A stretch of DNA of 64,000 nt from Paracoccaceae bacterium (GCA_024742705.1 JANSXZ010000001.1:186001-250000); one strand, 5' to 3'; positions 34,837 to 44,366 are shown, numbered from the stretch's first letter. The notes: generated from the letters alone by a model not told the origin. Translations and numbers: made by a program.

Positions 34837-36435
34837 ATGAGCATTGAAGAACCACTGCTGGATGTGCGGGATCTGCGTGTGTCTTTCCGCCAGGACGGCC
34901 AAACGACCGCCGCGGTCAAGGGCGTGTCGTTCCATCTGAACCGTGGCGAAACGCTGGCCATCGTGGGGGAAAGCGGATCGGGCAAATCAGTCACAGCGCT
35001 GTCCACCGTGTCCTTGCTGGGCGACAGTGCCGAGGTGTCGGGATCTGTCACCTACGACGGGCGGCAGATGATCGGCGCATCCCAGCGCGATCTGCGCCGG
35101 GTGCGCGGCAACGATATCAGCTTCATCTTTCAGGAGCCGATGACATCGCTGAACCCGCTGCACACGATTGAAAAACAGCTGACCGAGTCGCTGGCCCTGC
35201 ATCAGGGGCTGGTGGATGATGCCGCGCGCACCCGGATCATCGAACTGCTGACACGGGTAGGCATCCGCGATCCCGAAAGCCGTTTGTCGGCCTATCCGCA
35301 CCAGTTGTCCGGTGGCCAGCGGCAGCGGGTGATGATTGCCATGGCGCTGGCCAACAAGCCGGACGTGCTGATCGCCGACGAACCGACGACGGCGCTGGAC
35401 GTGACAATTCAGGCGCAGATTCTCGAATTGCTGGCCGAATTGAAGGCGTCCGAAGGCATGGGATTGCTGTTCATCACGCATGATCTGGGCATCGTACGAC
35501 GCATCGCCGACAGGGTTTGCGTGATGCAGCACGGCGAAATCGTCGAAACCGGACCCACGGCCGAGATCTTTGCCAACCCGCAGCATCCCTATACCCGCAC
35601 GCTTCTGGCCGCCGAACCCTCGGGCGTGCCCGACCCGGTTCCCGAAGACGCCGCCGAAATCGCCCGAACCGACGGTCTGCGGGTCTGGTTCCCGATCACG
35701 CAGGGGCTGTTGCGGCGCACCGTTGGCCACGTCAAGGCGGTGAACGATGCCTCGCTGACCTTGCGGGCAGGCGAAACCATCGGGATCGTCGGCGAAAGCG
35801 GGTCGGGCAAGACCACTCTGGCGCTGGCCATCATGCGCCTGATCGCCTCGCAGGGCGGTATCACCTTCATGGGGCAGGATGTGCGCAAATGGTCCACGCG
35901 TGAGTTGCGCCGGCTGCGATCGGACATGCGGATCGTGTTTCAGGACCCTTTCGGCAGCCTGAGCCCGCGCATGACCTGCGCCCAGATCATTTCCGAGGGT
36001 CTGGCGATCCACAATGTGGATCCTGGCCGGGACCGGCGCGAACTGGTGACCGAGGTGATGCGGGAAACCGGCCTGGATCCGGCGACGATGGACCGCTATC
36101 CGCACGAGTTCTCTGGCGGTCAGCGGCAGCGTATCGCGATCGCGCGGGCGATGGTGCTTCGGCCGCGGCTTCTGGTGCTGGACGAGCCCACCAGCGCGCT
36201 GGACATGACTGTTCAGGTGCAGATTGTGGATCTGCTGCGCGACCTGCAACGCAAGTACGGCCTGGCCTATATCTTCATCAGTCACGATCTCAAGGTGGTG
36301 CGCGCGATGGCCCACAGGGTGATGGTGATGAAGCAGGGCGATGTGGTGGAATACGGCACTGCGGACAAGCTGTTTTCGGACCCGGAAACGCCCTATACGC
36401 GCGAATTGCTTCTGGCGGCGGGCCACGGCGGTTGA
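34837..36435 (+). CDS. yejF: Peptide ABC transporter double ATPase, YejF-type
   Basis: The 532-residue protein contains two ABC ATPase domains in one chain: Walker A GESGSGKS and signature LSGGQRQR in the first half, GESGSGKTT and FSGGQRQR in the second, each with a [11 protein letters not shown] or [11 protein letters not shown] Walker B. It powers YejABE. ATG 34837 ([13 protein letters not shown]) is preferred over a GTG at 34810; neither has a strong ribosome binding site, and 97 bases separate it from yejE. Confidence 0.93.
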   Translation: MSIEEPLLDVRDLRVSFRQDGQTTAAVKGVSFHLNRGETLAIVGESGSGKSVTALSTVSLLGDSAEVSGSVTYDGRQMIGASQRDLRRVRGNDISFIFQEPMTSLNPLHTIEKQLTESLALHQGLVDDAARTRIIELLTRVGIRDPESRLSAYPHQLSGGQRQRVMIAMALANKPDVLIADEPTTALDVTIQAQILELLAELKASEGMGLLFITHDLGIVRRIADRVCVMQHGEIVETGPTAEIFANPQHPYTRTLLAAEPSGVPDPVPEDAAEIARTDGLRVWFPITQGLLRRTVGHVKAVNDASLTLRAGETIGIVGESGSGKTTLALAIMRLIASQGGITFMGQDVRKWSTRELRRLRSDMRIVFQDPFGSLSPRMTCAQIISEGLAIHNVDPGRDRRELVTEVMRETGLDPATMDRYPHEFSGGQRQRIAIARAMVLRPRLLVLDEPTSALDMTVQVQIVDLLRDLQRKYGLAYIFISHDLKVVRAMAHRVMVMKQGDVVEYGTADKLFSDPETPYTRELLLAAGHGG

Positions 36436-36468
36436 TGTCGGCCGCCGGTGGCGGGCGTCCGCGTGGCC

Positions 36469-37824
36469 CTAGATCGCCGAGCTGTGGCCTGTCTGGCTGA
36501 CAGCGTAGGCGTCGAAGCACCGCGCGATCATCCGGGTCAGGGCGCGCGCAGGGCGAGGCACCGAAAGGCCCGCGCTGTCGACCCGCACGGCATCCTCGAA
36601 AACCCGCTGCGCGGCCTCGAACAGTGTATCCAGCCGTTGCGGCGTCACCGCATAGTCCCGCAGGATCTCGCTGCGCGAGACATGGAAATCACACATCAAG
36701 GCCTCGATCATGCGGGCGCGCATCGCGTCCTCGCCATCGAAAGCATGGCCCCGGCTGGTGGAAAACCGCCCGTCGCGGATGGCCGCCGTATGCGCCGAGG
36801 TGGCCGGTGCGTTCTGGGTATAGCCCTTGGGAAAACGCGATATCGACGAGGCGCCGACGCCGATCAGCACATCGGCCTGATCGTCGGTGTAGCCCTGGAA
36901 GTTTCGTTTCAGCCGGCCCGCGCGCAGCGCCCGTGCCAGCCCGTCTTCGGGGCGCGCGAAGTGGTCGATGCCGATTTCGTCGTATCCGTCCCACAAGAAC
37001 AGCCGCCGCGCCGTTTCAAAAAGGGCCAGGCGCTCCTTTGGTGTCGGTAGCGCTTCGGATGGTATCATCGCCTGGCGGCGCGCCATCCACGGCACATGCG
37101 CATACCCATACAAAGCCACCCGGTCGGGGTTCAGTGACAGAAGTTTCTGCACGCTTTCGGTCATGCGGGCGCCGGTCTGATGCGGCAGGCCGAACAGGAT
37201 ATCGGCGTTCAGGCTGGCGATTCCGGCCTCGCGGATCATGTTCACCGCGTCGCGGGTGACATCATAGCCCTGAATCCGGCCGATGCTCTGCTGAATGTCG
37301 GGATCGAAGTCCTGAATGCCGATCGACGCCCGGTTCAGCCCGGCCCTGGCCAGTGTGTCGATGCGCATGGTATCGACTTCGTTGGGATCGATCTCGACCG
37401 AGAATTCACCCTGCGGGTCCATCGGGGCCACATCGAACACCGCACCGGCCAGATCCTGCATCATCGATGGGGTCAGCAAGGTTGGCGTGCCGCCACCCCA
37501 ATGCAACCGCGACAGGGTCACGCCCTGGGGCAGATGCCGCGCCAGCAGCGCCAGTTCGGCTTTCAGCGTTTCCAGATAGGCGGCGACGGGCTTGTCGCTT
37601 TGGGTGCCCTGGGTGCGGCAGGCGCAGAACCAGCAAAGCCGGCGGCAGAACGGAACATGGAGATACAGGGAAACCCGTGCATCGCGCGGGATTTCCTCAA
37701 GCCAGCGGCGGTGCGTGCCGGCCGTTACCTTGTCCGAGAAGTGGGGCGCGGTCGGGTAGCTGGTGTAACGCGGAACCTTTGCGTCAAATAGGCCCAGCTT
37801 CGACATTTGAGTTTCTGTTATCAT
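36469..37824 (-). CDS. hemN: Oxygen-independent coproporphyrinogen III dehydrogenase
   Basis: The 451-residue radical SAM enzyme makes protoporphyrinogen without oxygen. The Fe-S ligands are Cys60, Cys64 and Cys67 (CRRLCWFC) followed by another Cys69, as in true HemN, with HWGGGTPTLL and EIDPNEV also present. It supplies heme during micro-oxic growth, fitting its place beside fnrL and the cbb3 oxidase. It is divergent from fnrL with an FNR box 36 bases from its start. No good ribosome binding site precedes ATG 37824; Met7 (37806) is an alternative start. Confidence 0.95.
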   Translation of the reverse strand: MITETQMSKLGLFDAKVPRYTSYPTAPHFSDKVTAGTHRRWLEEIPRDARVSLYLHVPFCRRLCWFCACRTQGTQSDKPVAAYLETLKAELALLARHLPQGVTLSRLHWGGGTPTLLTPSMMQDLAGAVFDVAPMDPQGEFSVEIDPNEVDTMRIDTLARAGLNRASIGIQDFDPDIQQSIGRIQGYDVTRDAVNMIREAGIASLNADILFGLPHQTGARMTESVQKLLSLNPDRVALYGYAHVPWMARRQAMIPSEALPTPKERLALFETARRLFLWDGYDEIGIDHFARPEDGLARALRAGRLKRNFQGYTDDQADVLIGVGASSISRFPKGYTQNAPATSAHTAAIRDGRFSTSRGHAFDGEDAMRARMIEALMCDFHVSRSEILRDYAVTPQRLDTLFEAAQRVFEDAVRVDSAGLSVPRPARALTRMIARCFDAYAVSQTGHSSAI

Positions 37825-37835
37825 GTTGCGACATG
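37822..37835. promoter_or_regulatory. Dyad over the hemN start codon
   Basis: CATGT-TGCG-ACATG is a perfect 5-bp dyad overlapping the first codon of hemN. It may be an operator for a second regulator of this divergent region, or chance. No family can be named. Confidence 0.25.
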
Positions 37836-37859
37836 TAAGGTTTTATTGACCCCGTCACA

Positions 37860-37873
37860 TTGACACACATCAA
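37860..37873. promoter_or_regulatory. FNR/FnrL box between hemN and fnrL
   Basis: TTGACACACATCAA matches the FNR consensus TTGAT-N4-ATCAA at nine of ten positions. It lies only 15 bases before the fnrL start, a position suited to autorepression, and 36 bases from the hemN start, so it may also activate hemN. Confidence 0.8.
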
Positions 37874-37888
37874 ATCGGAGCCCCCATA

Positions 37889-38632
37889 ATGCAGCCCAGC
37901 GGAGAAACGATCACTCAGGATTGCTTCGACTGCCCGATCCGGCACCGGGCGGTCTGCGCGCGCTGCGAGACCGAAGAATTGAATTTGCTGGAAGAGATCA
38001 AGTACTACCGCAGCTTCGAGGCGGGGCAGACGGTGGTTTGGTCGGGTGACAAGATGGATTTCGTCGGGTCGCTGGTGTCGGGTGTCGCCACGCTGAGCCA
38101 GACGATGGAAGACGGGCGCACGCAGATGGTGGGCCTTTTGCTGCCGTCGGATTTTGTCGGTCGGCCGGGCCGCATCGGCAGCCCCTATGATGTGATCGCA
38201 ACCACGGATATCGTGATGTGCTGTTTCCGCAAGAAGCCGTTCGAAGCGATGATGCAGACCACCCCGCATGTCGCGCAGCGCCTCTTGGAGATGACGCTAG
38301 ATGAACTGGATGCGGCGCGCGAGTGGATGCTGGTGCTGGGGCGCAAGACGGCCCGCGAAAAGATCGCGAGCCTTTTGTGCATCATCGGGCGGCGCGATTC
38401 CGCGCTTCGGATGAACGCGCGGTCGCGCAGCCTGGCGTTCGATCTGCCGCTGACCCGCGAGGCGATGGCCGATTATCTCGGGCTGACACTGGAAACGGTC
38501 AGCCGTCAGGTTTCGGCGCTCAAACGCGAGGGCGTGATCGTGTTGCAGGGCAAGCGCCACATTCTGGTGCCCGATCTCGACCGGTTGATGGAAGAGGCCG
38601 GCGACGACAGCGACGGCGGCCTGCTGGTCTGA
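37889..38632 (+). CDS. fnrL: Oxygen-sensing Fe-S regulator FnrL
   Basis: The 247-residue CRP/FNR-family regulator has N-terminal Cys12, 15, 23 and 26 and an internal Cys pair at 111-112, enough for an oxygen-labile [4Fe-4S] cluster. A cyclic-nucleotide-like beta barrel, dimer helix and C-terminal helix-turn-helix (LTREAMADYLGLTLETVSRQ, about 193-212) follow. It should switch on hemN, cco genes and other micro-oxic functions. GGAG (37877-37880) supports ATG 37889. The FNR box just upstream suggests self-control. Confidence 0.96.
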   Translation: MQPSGETITQDCFDCPIRHRAVCARCETEELNLLEEIKYYRSFEAGQTVVWSGDKMDFVGSLVSGVATLSQTMEDGRTQMVGLLLPSDFVGRPGRIGSPYDVIATTDIVMCCFRKKPFEAMMQTTPHVAQRLLEMTLDELDAAREWMLVLGRKTAREKIASLLCIIGRRDSALRMNARSRSLAFDLPLTREAMADYLGLTLETVSRQVSALKREGVIVLQGKRHILVPDLDRLMEEAGDDSDGGLLV

Positions 38633-38651
38633 TACCGGGGACGACCCGCGA

Positions 38652-39491
38652 TCAATGGGCCATGAAAAGCGGCACGTCTGCGATCTGCAACATGTTGCGG
38701 CTGGCGCCGCCCATGATCGCCTCGCGCAGGCGCGAGTGACCATAGGCGCCCATAACGATCAGATCGGCCGAGATATCCATCGCATGGCGCGACAGGACAT
38801 CCGAAACCCGGTTCATCGTCTTGCCCAGAACATCGATTTCGCAATGAACGCCGTGGCGCGCCAGCATCTGCGACAACGGGCCGCCCGGATCCGACCGGTC
38901 GGGGCTGTGCACCGGAGGATCGACGACGACGATATGCACCGTCTTCGCGAGCTTGAGCAAGGGCAGCGCCCGCCGCATCGCGGTCAGGGCTTCGGGGCTT
39001 TCGTTCCAGGCGGCCAGAACCGTCCCGGGCGCTTCTGATGTCTGAACGCCCGCCGGCATCACCATCACCGGTGCCCGGCCTTCGAACAATGCCGCCTCGA
39101 CCACCGTGTCGCGGCCGGGGCCGGCGCCGGATACATAGGGTTTGGGCTGTACGACCAGATCGCAAAACTGGGCGTGGCGGGCCACCCGCCGGCCGAGATC
39201 GGCCAGCCCCACGGCGCCGTCTTCAGCCGACCAGCGCAGATCGGATCCGTTCATCTCGGTTTCGCACAGGGTGCGCAGCGCCCGCCCGTCGTCCACAGCG
39301 CGGCGCCATGCGTCCTGTGTGAAGGCGGCGTTCACCCCGGCATAGGCGTATCCGATCTGAGTCGTGTCGACACCAAGGCACATGATTTCCAGATGCGCAT
39401 CCATCATCCGGGCCAGCGCCGCAGCCTGGCGCAGCTGTACCAGGGCCACGTCTTCATCTGTCACGACGGTAAGTAGGGATTTGTAGGACAT
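38652..39491 (-). CDS. Universal stress protein, tandem UspA-type
   Basis: The 279-residue protein (MSYKSLLTVVTDEDVALVQ) has two UspA-like halves. The second ends in the ATP-binding pattern MGAYGHSRLREAIMGGASRNML, while the first is degenerate. AAAGGAG lies seven bases before ATG 39491. It is divergent from ccoN, sharing the region with two FNR boxes, so it is probably induced at low oxygen. A Usp gene divergent to ccoN is common in the group. Confidence 0.9.
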   Translation of the reverse strand: MSYKSLLTVVTDEDVALVQLRQAAALARMMDAHLEIMCLGVDTTQIGYAYAGVNAAFTQDAWRRAVDDGRALRTLCETEMNGSDLRWSAEDGAVGLADLGRRVARHAQFCDLVVQPKPYVSGAGPGRDTVVEAALFEGRAPVMVMPAGVQTSEAPGTVLAAWNESPEALTAMRRALPLLKLAKTVHIVVVDPPVHSPDRSDPGGPLSQMLARHGVHCEIDVLGKTMNRVSDVLSRHAMDISADLIVMGAYGHSRLREAIMGGASRNMLQIADVPLFMAH

Positions 39492-39554
39492 TGGCCGCTC
39501 CTTTGCTTGTCTTGTGGTCGCGTCCGAACCTAACGCACGGGAAAGGCGGGTGCA

Positions 39555-39568
39555 TTGAGCAACGTCAA
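39555..39568. promoter_or_regulatory. FNR/FnrL box, ccoN-distal
   Basis: TTGAGCAACGTCAA keeps both TTGA and TCAA halves with six bases between. It is the weaker of two boxes in the uspA/ccoN gap, 32 bases centre to centre from the next, and could serve the uspA promoter or both. Confidence 0.65.
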
Positions 39569-39586
39569 ACCGACGCTGACAATCTG

Positions 39587-39600
39587 TTGACACAGATCAA
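39587..39600. promoter_or_regulatory. FNR/FnrL box, ccoN-proximal
   Basis: TTGACACAGATCAA matches the FNR consensus at nine of ten positions, nearly identical to the box before fnrL. It lies 94 bases before ccoN. A TTAGAT (39605-39610) just downstream may be a -10 hexamer. Confidence 0.8.
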
Positions 39601-39693
39601 GGCATTAGATGCACCCGTCCTGCATCAAGGCCGCAGTCAAAAACACTGCGCGCGAGATCCGACTCGCGCGTGGAGCGGACGAAGGGACCAAAA

Positions 39694-41298
39694 ATGTTGA
39701 ACTATTTCAAGCTGATCGTGCTTGGCCTGATCACGCTTTTTGCGATGATCGCGGCCAACTATGCGCGCGATCTGGCCTACCAGATGCACGCGGTGCTGAT
39801 CGTGCTGATTTCTGGTGGCCTTTTCCTGTGGGTGCTGCGCGGCACCGATGAACCCGCCGCGCCCGAACCCATGAACGAATATCAGGACGGCGTCGTGCGC
39901 GCCGGCGTGATCGCCACCGCGTTCTGGGGCATCGCGGGTTTTCTGGTCGGGGTGATCATCGCCTTCCAGCTGGCGTTTCCGGCGCTGAACCTCGATGTCT
40001 TGCAGGGTTACGGCAACTTCGGTCGCCTGCGGCCGCTGCACACATCGGCTGTGATCTTCGCATTTGGCGGCAACGCCCTGATCGCTTCGTCGTTCTTCAT
40101 CGTTCAGCGCACCAGCGCGGCGCGGCTCTGGGGGGGTAACCTGGGGTGGTTCGTGTTCTGGGGGTATCAGCTGTTCATCGTGCTGGCGGCCACCGGATAT
40201 CTTCTGGGCGGCACCCAGTCGAAGGAATACGCCGAACCCGAATGGTATGTGGACCTGTGGCTGACGGTTGTCTGGCTCGCGTTCCTGGCGGTGTTCCTTG
40301 GAACGCTGATCAAGCGCAAAGAGCCGCACATCTATGTCGCGAACTGGTTCCTTCTGGCGTTTATCGTGACAGTGGCGATGCTGCATGTCGTCAACAACAT
40401 CTCGATTCCGGTGTCGGTCTTCGGGTCGAAATCGGTGCAGGTCTTTGCCGGTGTGCAGGACGCGATGGTGCAGTGGTGGTATGGCCACAACGCGGTCGGG
40501 TTTTTCCTGACGGCTGGGTTTCTGGGCATGATGTACTACTTCATCCCGAAACAGGCCGAACGCCCGGTGTTCAGCTACAAGCTTTCGATCATCCACTTCT
40601 GGGCGCTGATCTTTCTTTATATCTGGGCCGGTCCGCACCACCTGCACTATACGGCGCTGCCCACATGGGCCTCGACGCTGGGCATGGTGTTCTCGATCGT
40701 GCTGTGGATGCCCAGCTGGGGTGGCATGATCAACGGCCTGATGACGCTGTCTGGCGCCTGGGACAAGCTGCGCACCGATCCGGTGATCCGGATGATGGTG
40801 ATCTCGGTCGGCTTCTATGGCATGTCCACCTTCGAAGGCCCGATGATGTCGATCCGCGCGGTCAACAGCCTGTCGCATTACACCGACTGGACGATCGGCC
40901 ATGTGCATTCCGGCGCTCTGGGCTGGAACGGCATGATCACCTTCGGCGCGCTGTACTATCTGACGCCGGTGCTGTGGAAACGCGAGCGGCTCTATTCGCT
41001 CACCCTGGTCAGCTGGCACTTCTGGCTCGCCACGATCGGCATCGTTCTCTACGCGGCATCCATGTGGGTGACGGGGATCATGGAAGGCCTGATGTGGCGC
41101 GAAGTCGATGCCAACGGTTTCCTGGTCAACAGCTTTGCCGACACCGTCAGCGCCAAGTTCCCGATGTATGTGGTGCGCGGTCTGGGCGGGGTGCTGTTCC
41201 TCACGGGTGCTTTGATCATGTGCTACAACCTGTGGATGACTGTGCGGCGCAGCCCGGCCAAAGAGGCCAGCCTGTCCACAGCCGTTCCGGCCGAATAA
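39694..41298 (+). CDS. ccoN: cbb3-type cytochrome c oxidase subunit I
   Basis: The 534-residue catalytic subunit has about 12 membrane helices and carries low-spin heme b, heme b3 and CuB. CuB ligands are visible as WWYGHNAV (near 260) and GPHHLHY (near 313), the heme region as [13 protein letters not shown]. It reduces oxygen with high affinity and pumps protons. ATG 39694 with GAAGGGA upstream is chosen. It starts the ccoNOQP operon behind two FNR boxes. Confidence 0.97.
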   Translation: MLNYFKLIVLGLITLFAMIAANYARDLAYQMHAVLIVLISGGLFLWVLRGTDEPAAPEPMNEYQDGVVRAGVIATAFWGIAGFLVGVIIAFQLAFPALNLDVLQGYGNFGRLRPLHTSAVIFAFGGNALIASSFFIVQRTSAARLWGGNLGWFVFWGYQLFIVLAATGYLLGGTQSKEYAEPEWYVDLWLTVVWLAFLAVFLGTLIKRKEPHIYVANWFLLAFIVTVAMLHVVNNISIPVSVFGSKSVQVFAGVQDAMVQWWYGHNAVGFFLTAGFLGMMYYFIPKQAERPVFSYKLSIIHFWALIFLYIWAGPHHLHYTALPTWASTLGMVFSIVLWMPSWGGMINGLMTLSGAWDKLRTDPVIRMMVISVGFYGMSTFEGPMMSIRAVNSLSHYTDWTIGHVHSGALGWNGMITFGALYYLTPVLWKRERLYSLTLVSWHFWLATIGIVLYAASMWVTGIMEGLMWREVDANGFLVNSFADTVSAKFPMYVVRGLGGVLFLTGALIMCYNLWMTVRRSPAKEASLSTAVPAE

Positions 41299-41312
41299 GG
41301 AGGGCCTGAACA

Positions 41313-42038
41313 ATGGCTATTCTCGACAAACACAAGGTTCTTGAAACCAACGCGACGCTGCTTCTGATCTTCAGTTTCATCGTCGTGACCATCGGCGGAC
41401 TGGTGCAGATCGTGCCGCTGTTCTACCTGGAGAACACGATCGAGAAGGTGGAGGGGATGCGTCCCTATTCACCGCTCGAACTTCAGGGCCGCGAAGTCTA
41501 CATCCGCGAGGGCTGCTATGTCTGTCACAGCCAGATGATCCGCCCGATGCGCGATGAGGTAGAGCGTTACGGCCACTACAGCCTGGCGGCGGAATCGATG
41601 TACGACCATCCGTTCCAGTGGGGGTCGAAACGCACCGGGCCGGATCTGGCCCGTGTGGGCGGGCGTTATTCGGACGACTGGCATGTGGATCACCTGCGCG
41701 ATCCGCAATCGGTGGTGCCGGAATCGGTCATGCCCAAGTACGCCTTTCTCGAGCGCACTTTGATCCAGCCCGATTACATCGGCGAACTGATGGCAACCCA
41801 CGCAATGGTGGGCGTACCCTACACGCCGGAAATGATCGAAAACGCCGAAGCCGACTTCCGCGCCCAGGCCGACCCTGACAGCGATTACGACGATATGCTG
41901 GAACGGTATCCCGGCGCGCAGGTGCGCAACTTTGACGGCGCTCCGGGCATATCCGAAACCGATGCCCTGATCGCCTATCTGCAAATGCTGGGCACGCTGG
42001 TCGATTTCTCGACCTTCACACCCGACAACAGCCGCTGA
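41313..42038 (+). CDS. ccoO: cbb3-type cytochrome c oxidase subunit II (mono-heme)
   Basis: The 241-residue subunit has one N-terminal membrane helix ([25 protein letters not shown]) and a periplasmic mono-heme cytochrome c domain with CYVCH (Cys68, Cys71, His72). It passes electrons to CcoN. AAGGAGG just after the ccoN stop codon is its ribosome binding site. Confidence 0.97.
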   Translation: MAILDKHKVLETNATLLLIFSFIVVTIGGLVQIVPLFYLENTIEKVEGMRPYSPLELQGREVYIREGCYVCHSQMIRPMRDEVERYGHYSLAAESMYDHPFQWGSKRTGPDLARVGGRYSDDWHVDHLRDPQSVVPESVMPKYAFLERTLIQPDYIGELMATHAMVGVPYTPEMIENAEADFRAQADPDSDYDDMLERYPGAQVRNFDGAPGISETDALIAYLQMLGTLVDFSTFTPDNSR

Positions 42039-42051
42039 AGGGGCACGCATC

Positions 42052-42237
42052 ATGGAAACCTATTCGCTTTTGCGTGAGTTCGCCGACAGCTGGATGCTGC
42101 TGACACTGTTCCTGTTCTTTGCCGGTGTGGTTCTGTGGGTGTTTCGGCCCGGCAGCCGCGAAACCTACAAGGACACCGCCAGCATCCCGTTCCGGCACGA
42201 TGACCGACCCGCCAGCACCAAGGAGGCTGGGCAATGA
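42052..42237 (+). CDS. ccoQ: cbb3-type oxidase subunit CcoQ
   Basis: The 61-residue protein has one membrane helix ([19 protein letters not shown]) followed by the conserved tail [16 protein letters not shown]. CcoQ stabilises the oxidase and in R. sphaeroides is linked to oxygen signalling. It overlaps ccoP by four bases (ATGA), indicating coupling. Confidence 0.95.
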   Translation: METYSLLREFADSWMLLTLFLFFAGVVLWVFRPGSRETYKDTASIPFRHDDRPASTKEAGQ

Positions 42238-43106
42238 GCAAGAAAAGCCAGAAGTTCGAAGGTGATCCCAACACCACAGGCCATGTCTGGGACGGGATCG
42301 AGGAGTTTGACAATCCGATGCCGCGGTGGTGGCTGTGGACCTTCTATGCCTGCATCATCTGGGGGCTGGCCTATACCGTGGCCTATCCCGCATGGCCGCT
42401 GATCAACAGCGCGACAACCGGTCTGCTGGGCTATACGACGCGCGGTGAGGTGGCCGAGGCCATCGCCGAGGTGGAAGAGGCGAACGCCTCGATCAACACC
42501 CGCCTGGCCGAAGCCGATCTGACCGCCATCGCGGACGATCCCGAACTGGCCGTCTATGCCACATCGGCGGGCGCAGCCGTGTTCCGCACCTGGTGCGCGC
42601 AATGCCACGGTTCGGGCGCCGCGGGGGTGCAGGCTTCGGGCTATCCCAACCTGCTGGACGATGACTGGCTGTGGGGAGGCGACATCGAATCCATTCACAC
42701 CACGATCAGCCACGGCATCCGCAACGAAGACGACCCGGATGCCCGGTATTCGGAAATGCCCGTGTTCGGCGAATTGCTGGAAAAGGAAGAAATCGCGCAG
42801 GTTTCGAACTTTGTCATGACGCTGTCGGGCCGCGAGGCCCAGGATCCTTCGATGGTCGAAGCCGGGGCCGAGGTCTATGAGTACAACTGTGTCGCCTGCC
42901 ATGGCGAGGACGGTGCCGGCAATCGCGATCTGGGTTCGCCCAACCTTACCGATGCCATCTGGCTCTATGGTGGCAGCTACGAGAAACTTGTCGAAACCGT
43001 CACCTACAGCCGATATGGCGTGATGCCGCCCTGGACCGAGCGTCTGTCCGAGGCCGAAATCCGCGCTGTATCGATCTATGTGCATCAATTGGGCGGCGGC
43101 GAGTAA
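42234..43106 (+). CDS. ccoP: cbb3-type cytochrome c oxidase subunit III (di-heme)
   Basis: The 290-residue subunit has an N-terminal [14 protein letters not shown] signature, one membrane helix and two cytochrome c domains with CAQCH (Cys121) and CVACH (Cys219). It accepts electrons from soluble or anchored c cytochromes. A terminator follows at 43128-43170, closing ccoNOQP. Confidence 0.97.
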   Translation: MSKKSQKFEGDPNTTGHVWDGIEEFDNPMPRWWLWTFYACIIWGLAYTVAYPAWPLINSATTGLLGYTTRGEVAEAIAEVEEANASINTRLAEADLTAIADDPELAVYATSAGAAVFRTWCAQCHGSGAAGVQASGYPNLLDDDWLWGGDIESIHTTISHGIRNEDDPDARYSEMPVFGELLEKEEIAQVSNFVMTLSGREAQDPSMVEAGAEVYEYNCVACHGEDGAGNRDLGSPNLTDAIWLYGGSYEKLVETVTYSRYGVMPPWTERLSEAEIRAVSIYVHQLGGGE

Positions 43107-43127
43107 ACACCACCGCCGCTGGAAATC

Positions 43128-43170
43128 GGGCCTCGCGGTTCGGGCATCCGCCCGCCGCGGGGCCCTTTCG
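43128..43170 (+). terminator. Terminator of ccoNOQP
   Basis: GGGCCTCGCGG (43128-43138) pairs with CCGCGGGGCCC (43155-43165) with one T-G wobble. A smaller CGGGC/GCCCG stem lies inside and CTTTCG follows. The T-run is short but the position is right. Confidence 0.65.
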
Positions 43171-43195
43171 CGTTTCGGGCCACAACCCGCCGCGC

Positions 43196-43345
43196 CTACA
43201 GCCTGCCGGGATCGACGTTGATCGCCGGCTTCAGCCAGCGCCGCAGCAGACTGCGCGCGGGTTGGTTCGGGCGGGGATAATCGCGCAGCTCTACCTGGCC
43301 GGTCCGAGTCGCTGTCATGAAAGCACGGGCATATATATCAATCAT
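43196..43345 (-). CDS. Small ORF (49 aa) divergent from the LysR gene
   Basis: A 49-codon frame begins MIDIYARAFMTATRTGQVEL and ends PAINVDPGRL at TAG 43198-43196. AAGGAG (43358-43353) stands seven bases before the ATG, one of the best ribosome binding sites in the window, and the codons are GC-rich like real genes here. The C-terminal half is rich in Arg, Pro and Leu. I know no family for it. It is divergent from a LysR-type regulator and lies after ccoP, convergent with it, so it is a probable LysR target. It could be a peptide or small regulatory protein. Confidence 0.6.
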   Translation of the reverse strand: MIDIYARAFMTATRTGQVELRDYPRPNQPARSLLRRWLKPAINVDPGRL

Positions 43346-43447
43346 CGTCTGGCTCCTTGCACCTGATGTTTATGTGTATGTTTTATTGATTCAATTCGCG
43401 TTTCATGCCAGTCAGGAGTAATTCCAATGTGTAAGTCAGGATGACAT
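43346..43447. promoter_or_regulatory. AT-rich divergent control region of the small ORF and LysR gene
   Basis: The region between the two starts is clearly AT-richer than its surroundings. It includes the perfect dyad ATTGA-T-TCAAT (43385-43395), a plausible LysR site of the T-N11-A kind. TTGAAT on the minus strand (43394-43389) is a possible -35 for the small ORF. Confidence 0.4.
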
Positions 43448-44356
43448 ATGGATTGGCGATCGATGCCACCCCTGCCAGCCTTGCGGGCCTTTGCCGCCTT
43501 TGCCGAGGAAGGTTCCGTGGTGCGCGCGGGCGCGGCGCTGAACGTGTCGCACGCCGCTGTCAGCCAACAGTTGCGCGCGCTGGAACGGCATATGGGGCTG
43601 GCGCTTCTGGATCGGTCGGGCCGCGCTCTGGGCCTGACGGCGGAAGGCACGCAACTGGCCGAGGCGGTGCGGCTTGGCTTTGGCTCGATCGGCAACGCGG
43701 TGCGCGACCTGACGGATGCCGATGCCGACCGGCCGCTTTTCGTTTCGACCACGCCGACATTTGCCGCCAGTTGGCTGATGCCACGGCTGGCGCGGTTTCG
43801 TGACCGCGCCCCCGATGTGGAACTGCGCATCGATCCTTCGCCCGCGCTTGTCGCGTTCGAGCCGGGCGGTGTCGATGTGGCGCTGCGATATGGCAGCGGC
43901 GGCTGGCCCGGACTGCACAGCGAGATGCTGTTGCAATCGCCGATGATCATCGTGGCCGCGCCGGCGCTGTTGCGAGGCCGTGACATCCGCGCGCCCGAGG
44001 ATCTGGCCGATCTGCCCTGGCTCGAGGAACTGGGCACCACCGAGGCATCGAACTGGCTGCGCGCACAGGGCGTTGCGCGCGGGCTGAAACGGGGGCTGAC
44101 GCAGGTTCCCGGCAATCTGTTGCTGGACGGTGTGCGCGACGGACAAGGTGTCGCAGTCGCGGTGCGCCATTTCGTGCAGCGCGACATCGCCGCCGGCCGC
44201 CTGGTCGAGCTTTTCGGCGAAGATACGGCTCTGGGCTATCATATCACCACCCGCGAAGGCGTATTGCGCCCGGCCGCGCGGCTTTTTGTGGCCTGGCTGC
44301 GGCGCGAACGGCGGATCGACGCGGGCAAAGATGCGCAGGCGATGCGCCTTTCTTGA
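43448..44356 (+). CDS. LysR-family transcriptional regulator (GcvA-like)
   Basis: The 302-residue protein has an N-terminal helix-turn-helix (LRAFAAFAEEGSVVRAGAALNVSHAAVSQQLRALE) and a C-terminal substrate-binding domain of the GcvA/AmpR-like branch. The effector is unknown. CAGGAT precedes ATG 43448. It sits between the cbb3 structural operon and its assembly operon, and its stop codon overlaps an FNR box serving ccoG. The divergent small ORF is its likeliest target. Confidence 0.93.
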   Translation: MDWRSMPPLPALRAFAAFAEEGSVVRAGAALNVSHAAVSQQLRALERHMGLALLDRSGRALGLTAEGTQLAEAVRLGFGSIGNAVRDLTDADADRPLFVSTTPTFAASWLMPRLARFRDRAPDVELRIDPSPALVAFEPGGVDVALRYGSGGWPGLHSEMLLQSPMIIVAAPALLRGRDIRAPEDLADLPWLEELGTTEASNWLRAQGVARGLKRGLTQVPGNLLLDGVRDGQGVAVAVRHFVQRDIAAGRLVELFGEDTALGYHITTREGVLRPAARLFVAWLRRERRIDAGKDAQAMRLS

Positions 44357-44366
44357 CTCAGGTCAA
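44353..44366. promoter_or_regulatory. FNR/FnrL box before ccoG, overlapping the LysR stop codon
   Basis: TTGACTCAGGTCAA is a perfect TTGAC-N4-GTCAA dyad. The first TGA of the box contains the LysR stop codon. It is centred about 75 bases before the ccoG start, suited to FnrL activation of ccoGHIS. Confidence 0.75.

Noticed and set aside
37847-37860. TTGACCCCGTCACA as a second FNR box before fnrL
   Set aside because: Only the left half matches; the right half lacks TCAA.
39637-41313. 558-codon open frame on the minus strand
   Set aside because: Antisense to ccoN; composition is His/Arg/Gln-rich and matches no family.
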